Shown here: one piece after another, positions 59,139 to 64,000 of the stretch
Layout: every line of letters begins with the position of its first letter
Position numbering within the stretch: the first letter of the stretch is position 1
Assembly (NCBI GenBank): GCA_022478985.1
Contig: JAKSZP010002666.1
Location: forward strand, 1 to 64,000
Reading direction: 5' to 3'
DNA from: Massospora cicadina
Lineage: Eukaryota > Entomophthoromycota > Entomophthoromycetes > Entomophthorales > Entomophthoraceae
DNA: 64,000 bases
The notes under the pieces: model-generated
Database searches by the model: none
The model's input: only the letters and a program-made list of their open reading frames with translations
What the model was told of the DNA's origin: nothing
Position numbers and translations under genes: made by a program

Positions 59139-59425
59139 GGGGATGACGATCTACTTGCCCCGGGTGACTACTGTACCCTAAAAATTTAAGTCATCATTAA
59201 CACCCAGGTCCACATCAACGTTCCCTCAGGGTATTTACTGGAGGTCTGAGGCCTAGCTAACCCATCTCCCAAGGAAGTGCTGACCTGCCCCGGTATCCTT
59301 GATCCAGCGTATGCCAGATCTATATTAGTGTTGCTAGCCAACCTGACTGACAAACAAAAAGTTGTAGGTCTGAACTAACCCGCCACTTACATCCGCCTGT
59401 TACAGATTGGGGCTGTTGCTGACGT
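59139..59425 (+). pseudogene. I: dUTPase-like domain
   Basis: In one frame: GDDDLLAPGDYCTLKI (motif 1, keeping Asp before Leu-Leu-Ala), VHINVPSGYLLEV, a stop and GLANPSP (motif 2 position, usual RSGLA), GILDPAYARSILVLLANL (motif 3, with Asp and Tyr), and ATYIRLLQIGAV (motif 4 position). Three stops break it. This copy has the most canonical motif 1 in the window. The role of such a domain would be to lower dUTP during reverse transcription. Confidence 0.78.
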
Positions 59426-59479
59426 TTGAAGCTTTGGGGACTTAAAGGACATTGGTTTGGAGTCACCACCCTCAGTTAA

Positions 59480-60340
59480 TTCGGTCGATGCTAATATAGG
59501 GAAGGACCTCTCTGAAGAACAGCGACTTAAAGTTCAGGAGCTCCTGGAGAAATACTCGGACCTATTATCCACTTCGACCTACAATTTTGGAAGGATGAAT
59601 GGAGTCCTCCACCATGTAGAAAGCTAGGACGCCCCCTTTTCAGTCCTGGCCTTACCAAAAGAGCAAGGTTGAAGAGGCCCAGGTCATGGTAGAACTCAAA
59701 CAGCTGCTCGACGCTGGGCTCTTGGTCCCTTCATGTAGTCCTTGGTCCTCCCCTCTTCTGCTGGTCCAAAAGAAGGATGGCAAGCACCGGGTGGTGATGG
59801 ATTATTGATGACTCAACTTTATCACCAAGAAGGACAGCTATCCTCTGCCCCAGATTGATGATTCTCTCTGTCTGCTTGTTGGTTCCCAGTACTTATCAGC
59901 CATGGACCTCACCAGCGGGTATTGGCAGGTTGAGCTCGCCCCCAAAGACTGAGCCAAGTGTTCTCTAATCGCCCATGAGGGGCTGTTTGAGCCCACCCAG
60001 ATGCCCCAAGGCCTCTGCAACGCCCCGGCCACATTCCAGCGTGCCATGGATGGGATCCTTGGGGACTTGAAGCTCTCCTGTGTCCTCGTCTACCTGGACA
60101 ACATCACCATTTTTTGCGAACCTTTAACAGACATGTAGAGCATCTTAAGGAAGTCTTTGAGCATCTCAGGAAGGCCTCCATCAAGCTCAGGCTCTCGAAG
60201 TGCTCCTTTTTCCAGACTGAGCTATAATTTCTAGGACACAAGGTCTCCAAGCGTGGCATCCAACCTATACCCAACAAAGTTGATGCCATAGAAAAGATGT
60301 CGCTTCCCAAAGCCTACGAGATAATTAAGTCTTTCTAGGT
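59480..60340 (+). pseudogene. I: reverse transcriptase
   Basis: Reads LLDAGLLVPSCSPWSSPLLL, VQKKDGKHRVVMDY, a stop (CGA to TGA) and RLN, then KKDSYPLPQIDDSL, SAMDLTSGYWQVEL, TQMPQGLCNAPATFQRAMDG and VLVYLDNITIF. The catalytic YLDD is YLDN, which should abolish polymerisation. Confidence 0.9.
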
Positions 60341-60897
60341 ATGGTGGGCTATCACCGTCAGATCATCCCACGGTTTGCCAACCTAGCTGAGCCGTTGTTC
60401 TACCTCCTACAAAAGAATGTACCATTAGAGTGGCGACCTGAGCAGGAACAGGCCTTCAACGCTTTATGTACGGCCTTATGTACTAAACCTGTTCTAGTTC
60501 ATCCTCGCTTTGACCAACCTTTCTTGCTGTTTACAGATGCAAGCAACGTCGCCGTCAAAGCTATCCTGGCTCAGCATGATGAGGACCAGGTTGATCATCA
60601 CGTGGCTTATTTTAGTAAGACGCTAATCAAGGTTTAGCAGAACTACAGAGTCATCAAGAGGGAATGTCTAGCCGTTCTCTTAGCCATCAAACATTTTCAG
60701 CCCTACCTCTACAGTACACATTTTACTATTACAGACCACTCTTCACTCCAGTGGCTTCAACAAATGAAAAACCCTGATGGTCGGTTAGTCAGGTGGTCCC
60801 TACGACTGCAAAGCTACAACTTCACCATTGTCCACTGCGCAGGCGCTATGCACCAGAATGCTGATGGCCTCTCCAGGATGCAAGTATTAGCGGTCTA
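60341..60897 (+). pseudogene. I: connection and RNase H
   Basis: MVGYHRQIIPRFANLAEPLF, FLLFTDASNVAVKAILAQHD (first Asp), VIKRECLAVLLAIKHF (Glu), TITDHSSLQWL (Asp) and MHQNADGLSRM (last Asp) keep all four catalytic positions. A single stop (60636-60638) separates the halves. Confidence 0.9.
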
Positions 60898-60989
60898 GAC
60901 CCCAGAGGAATATTGGCTCTATGACCTGATAGGATAGCCCAAAATGATGGGAACTGGAAACCTCTGAGGTTCAGGACGCACTCCGCTGA

Positions 60990-62110
60990 TGACTCAAAAC
61001 ACTCAAATAAAGATGGGCTACTCTACAAGAGGGTCAACAAGAAGTGGCTTCCCTACATCTGATCTTCCTCTCGAACTGATGTCATCTTGGAAGGCCATTC
61101 TACTGTTGGACATGGTGCAGTCAAAAAGACCATGAGTGGCTGAAGTCACGCTGCTACTGAGACTGAATGGTAGAAACCATCCAAGAGGTTCTGGAAGCTT
61201 ATATGACCTGCTGATCCCAAGACTATGCCAACCCTTGATATCAGCACTCAGTTGTTGCCCCGACCAAACCTTTTTAATGTCATTAGTATCGATGTAATGG
61301 GTCCCCTTCCCACTGGGCTGCATAATCACAAGTATATTATCCCAGCCATAGACCACTTAGCTAAGTGAGTCGAGGCGATCTCAGTCCCTGCTGCCACCGC
61401 TAAGGCTACCGCCCTATTTCTTGTTTGCTCCATTTTCACCCAGCATGGGTGCCTCCAAACCTTGCTTTTAGACAATGGGTCGAACTTTACCTCCCAAGTA
61501 GTACAGGAACTAACCTCGCTATTTGGCACCACCAGAGTTTCGCTGCCCCCTACCACCCTTCTACTAATGGGGCAGTAGAACGTGCCTAAGGAACATTTGT
61601 TTCCATTCTATGGAAGTTGGCCGCCTCAGATCCTGCCCGTTGGAATCATTATCTGCCCAGCGCCTTGCTTGCCTATCGGGTAAGCTATCACCGTGTCATC
61701 AAGATGTCCCCAATTTGAAGCCCTGTATGGGCGGGCACCTCAGCCACCCAGTAGTGTCCAGCCCCTGCTCAAAGCCTCCTCCCCCAAGAACTCCAATCTA
61801 ACTATGAGGGCTCTAGCCAATGAAATTGTATGGCTCCAAGCCCAAGCCAGTTAAGGCATTATCACCACCACTGAAAGAGAGACATCCCAATCAAATCTTA
61901 GATGACCCTCCTTACCAGATTTTCAACTAGGTGACCTTGTTCTCTTTTATCATCATCAACCTGGAGGCCAATAGAATAAGCTCAATGTACTGTGGTCTGG
62001 ATCCTACAAAGTCATACATAAGGTGAAGTCTGAGTACTCCATTGCCGACATCATTCAAAGGACTGTTGTAAATTGGGTGCATAATTGTCCTTCTGGCCAT
62101 ATACTCCCCT
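60990..62110 (+). pseudogene. I: integrase
   Basis: Core pieces are ISIDVMGPLPTG (first Asp), HGCLQTLLLDNGSNF (second Asp) and the region where VERANG is expected, broken at about 61.57 kb. The C-terminal domain has FQLGDLVLFYHHQPGG and SGSYKVIHKVKSEYSI. The zinc finger is decayed. No chromodomain follows. Confidence 0.85.
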
Positions 62111-62118
62111 CTGACAGG

Positions 62119-62134
62119 ATCTTGAGGGGGGCCT
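62119..62134 (+). promoter_or_regulatory. I: polypurine tract
   Basis: ATCTTGAGGGGGGCCT directly before the TG of the 3' LTR at 62135. Confidence 0.75.
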
Positions 62135-62548
62135 TGTTGGGATTTGAGATAAAAATTGTATTGAATTTCCATCTTCCAAATCAGGCTGTGCCAAATCAGT
62201 CATTGAACCTACCTGAGCTAAATCTATTTCAGGATCATCCTCACCTATTCCTGAGTCATGTGGGGCGGCATCTCCACCCATTCATTCAGGTGAGCGACGC
62301 TATCCATTCTGGATGCCCACGAGGAGGCCATTCTGGAAGATCAGTAAATATCCTGATTGGATGAGACCCCAACAATCCCAAAGACACTGAGTCTCAATGC
62401 ACCCAATAAATAATGAAGCCTTTTAATTTAATAAAATATTCGTTATTCTAACCCATATTTCCTGTTTCCTCATCAGCACTCTTTCCAATTTTTCCAGCTT
62501 TGAGCCACCATGTACCCGGTGCCAGTCTGAAGAACTGTAGCGCTGAGA
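62135..62548 (+). repeat. I: 3' LTR (414 bp)
   Basis: Begins TGTTGGGATTTGAGAT and ends at GCTGAGA, followed by the target duplication GACAG. Same length as the 5' LTR. Confidence 0.92.
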
Positions 62549-62553
62549 GACAG

Positions 62554-63004
62554 TTAAGCAAGAAAGAGAAGGTATGCTATCAGTGTGGAAGGAAAGGACA
62601 TTTTGCCGTACACTGCAAAAAGCTGAAGGATCAGATTAACGTGGTCTAGGCCAAGGAGACAGCAGCCGCCAAGGATTTGAGAAAAGGGCCCACTGCCTAG
62701 AAAAGGAACAGTCTATTACAGCGGAGAAACCTGTTCCTCCCAATATCATGAATGAAGAAATTGACATTAGCAATCTGTTTGAAGAAAATGAGCAGGATCA
62801 GCTATACCAAGTGGTCAAAATGGATGTAATGCCGTGACCAGAGCCAGGGCGAAAAAGATCGACCCCAAGATAATTCAGGAAGTTGCCCGGCCATGCGCCC
62901 AACAACTGGCGGAGAAGATTTGAAATGCCAAGTTTTCTGATGAGTTATCAGACATCAATTTAGATGAGGCCAATCTGTCTATCCCCCTCAGCGCAATAGA
63001 GGGA
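62554..63004 (+). pseudogene. H: gag zinc knuckle and spacer
   Basis: Immediately after the target duplication the frame reads LSKKEKVCYQCGRKGHFAVH and C: a complete CCHC knuckle. It is followed by an acidic spacer (NEEIDISNLFEENEQDQL) towards the protease. It proves that H gag continues across element I. Confidence 0.88.
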
Positions 63005-63484
63005 TTGTTTCCTGAATTATTAGTGCAGATTATTCACACCCTAGATTCATCTAATAACACCGCCATTCACTTAGTAAATATTAAATTACAATATTCTGAG
63101 TGTACATATAAAGATATTCAAGTGAATCAAGTGAGGGCAAGGGCAATTGTCAACAGTGGAGCACCCATCAATATTGTGTTGACCAAGCTGGTAAAGAGGA
63201 TGAAGATCTCACCAGACTTGGAACACAAGAGAGAATATGGAACAGCTGGGCCAAACACCACTGTCTCCTGTGGAGCATATAGTGCGCTGCCACTACAATT
63301 TGGGTCATTGGTGGTATCTGCGCCAGCGATAGTTTTGGCGAACCAAAACTACAATATCCTGATTGGAACAGAATTTCTACAGAAGTACGGAGTCAAATGT
63401 AACTTTGAGGATAATATTTTGATCATCCTGGGTCAGATGTTACCATTGGTATACCAGAAGGACAGTGAAGCTTTATTGAATTAG
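63005..63484 (+). pseudogene. H: retropepsin-like protease, open 159-codon frame
   Basis: Reads ARAIVNSGAPINIVLTKLVK, then YSALPLQFGSLVVSAPA and NYNILIGTEFLQKYGV. The fold is fully readable, but the catalytic triad Asp-Ser-Gly has become Asn-Ser-Gly (G to A), so it should be inactive. The Met is internal to the polyprotein. Confidence 0.88.
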
Positions 63485-64000
63485 AGAAACAACTTCATTA
63501 ATCTGATATACAATGACAGCATTGTACCAATTTGATACCAATTAGTTGTTAAGAAGCAACGCAAGATGCTTGAAAAAATCCTAGAAAACTGGGGAATTCC
63601 ATTAAGGATAAAGTAGTATGCCAGCATTGATGTCCGCAAGTCCTACTGAGTGACAATTAGACCAACTTCACATCTCATGTGTGATCCCAAGGTTAAATGA
63701 AATAATGGGGATCTGAGGAGTCATGTCAGTACCATACCGCCGGAGACAAATGACCTGGTAGAACAGGTCAATGGAACGCTGGTCATGACACTGAGGAAGC
63801 TAGCCGCAGGGAGAACTTACACATGGGGAACATACCTGAGTTTATGATGTTTGCCTATAATATTAGTCATCATACAGCGATGGGAAAGATGCCATTTGAA
63901 TTTCTATATAAAAGAAAGGCCGCGTTGCCACCAATTTTATATTCAGTGGTGGAACATACGTCAGGGATGAGTACCAAGCAATACTTGAACTGACTGACAT
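63485..64000 (+). pseudogene. H: integrase core fragment after an internal deletion
   Basis: Within 200 bases of the protease stop the sequence becomes integrase: PTSHLMCDPKV, TIPPETNDLVEQVNGTLVMT (catalytic Glu segment), then MGKMPFEFLYKRKAALPPIL. This aligns with GKSPFQLLY of copy A. dUTPase-like domain, RT, RNase H and the integrase zinc finger have been deleted. It continues past the window end. Confidence 0.8.

Larger units (their letters stand above)
50766..62548 (+). mobile_element. Ty3/gypsy element I (lineage 1, 414-bp LTRs), full length, carries LINE L2
   Basis: Complete plus-strand element with equal LTRs (50766-51179 and 62135-62548), primer-binding site at 51184-51201, polypurine tract before the 3' LTR and a perfect GACAG target duplication. 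Without the 5.3-kb LINE it would be about 6.5 kb. It contains gag with a collagen-like segment, coiled coil, capsid and zinc knuckle, then protease, dUTPase-like domain, RT, RNase H and integrase. In-frame TGA codons often stand where Arg (CGA) is expected. Confidence 0.93.
49181..64000 (+). mobile_element. Ty3/gypsy element H (lineage 1), split by I, 3' end outside window
   Basis: Plus-strand element. A probable 5' LTR at 49181-49595, primer-binding site, and gag up to 50765. Then element I is inserted (50766-62548). H resumes at 62554 with the gag zinc knuckle, protease and a piece of integrase. The dUTPase-like domain, RT and RNase H are missing between protease and integrase, an internal deletion. 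The 3' LTR is outside the window. Confidence 0.85.

Noticed and set aside
1..64000. RIP (CpA-type repeat-induced mutation) as the cause of the many stops
   Set aside because: LTR pairs differ mainly at CpG sites and CpA sites are not systematically lost; only a count over all pairs would settle it.
1..64000. CRISPR array, tRNA or rRNA genes
   Set aside because: No regularly spaced short repeats and no tRNA-like or rRNA sequence noticed; the repeated TGGTGCTCAC motifs are primer-binding sites.
1..64000. Bacterial or viral genome origin
   Set aside because: Nested LTR and LINE elements with target duplications, chromodomains and LINE apurinic-type endonucleases point to a eukaryotic nuclear genome.

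Overview
This is an intergenic, transposon-dominated stretch of a eukaryotic nuclear genome, most likely a fungus with a large repeat-rich genome. A basidiomycete would fit, but nothing here fixes the species. I found no host gene, tRNA, rRNA or CRISPR array. Nearly everything recognisable is a long-terminal-repeat (LTR) retrotransposon of the Ty3/gypsy type, a non-LTR retrotransposon (LINE), or a short LTR-like insertion. All are to some degree broken by stops and frameshifts.

Two Ty3/gypsy lineages are present. Lineage 1 (copies A, B, C, D, E, H, I) has no chromodomain. All six 5' ends in view (B, C, D, E, H, I) share one unusual primer-binding site, TGGTGCTCACTACAGGGG or a close variant. 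In every copy that keeps the interval (A, B, C, D, E, I) a dUTPase-like domain lies between protease and reverse transcriptase. LTR lengths split it into three subgroups: about 405-415 bp (A, H, I), about 755 bp (C, and D by similarity) and about 1.1 kb (B, E). Lineage 2 (F, G) are chromoviruses with a C-terminal chromodomain and LTRs of about 0.84-0.89 kb; G still has an uninterrupted integrase.

Layout, left to right. 1-5608: copy A, plus strand, 5' end outside the window, carrying two LTR-like insertions (1454-2878 and about 3790-4310). 5609 to about 27 kb: nested minus-strand complex. D is the oldest. B (6606-22995) split D between its dUTPase and protease. C (15200-22665) inserted into the 5' LTR of B. 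A 1.7-kb non-autonomous LTR element (11814-13501) inserted into B gag. 27512-32738: LINE copy L1 with 15-bp target duplications. 33155-38868: plus-strand copy E. 38869-44145: chromovirus F, minus strand. 44146 to about 48640: chromovirus G, minus strand, lacking its 5' end. 49181-64000: plus-strand copy H, interrupted by copy I (50766-62548, target duplication GACAG). I is itself interrupted by LINE copy L2 (51463-56743).

The coding order in lineage 1 is gag (coiled coil, capsid, CCHC) - protease - dUTPase-like - reverse transcriptase - RNase H - integrase. The LINEs carry a CCHC ORF1 protein and an ORF2 with apurinic-type endonuclease, reverse transcriptase and a C-terminal Cys/His motif. 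Differences between sister LTRs are largely CpG to TpG/CpA transitions, which suggests CpG methylation and deamination as the decay process. Domain calls come from reading translations by eye; no database search was run.
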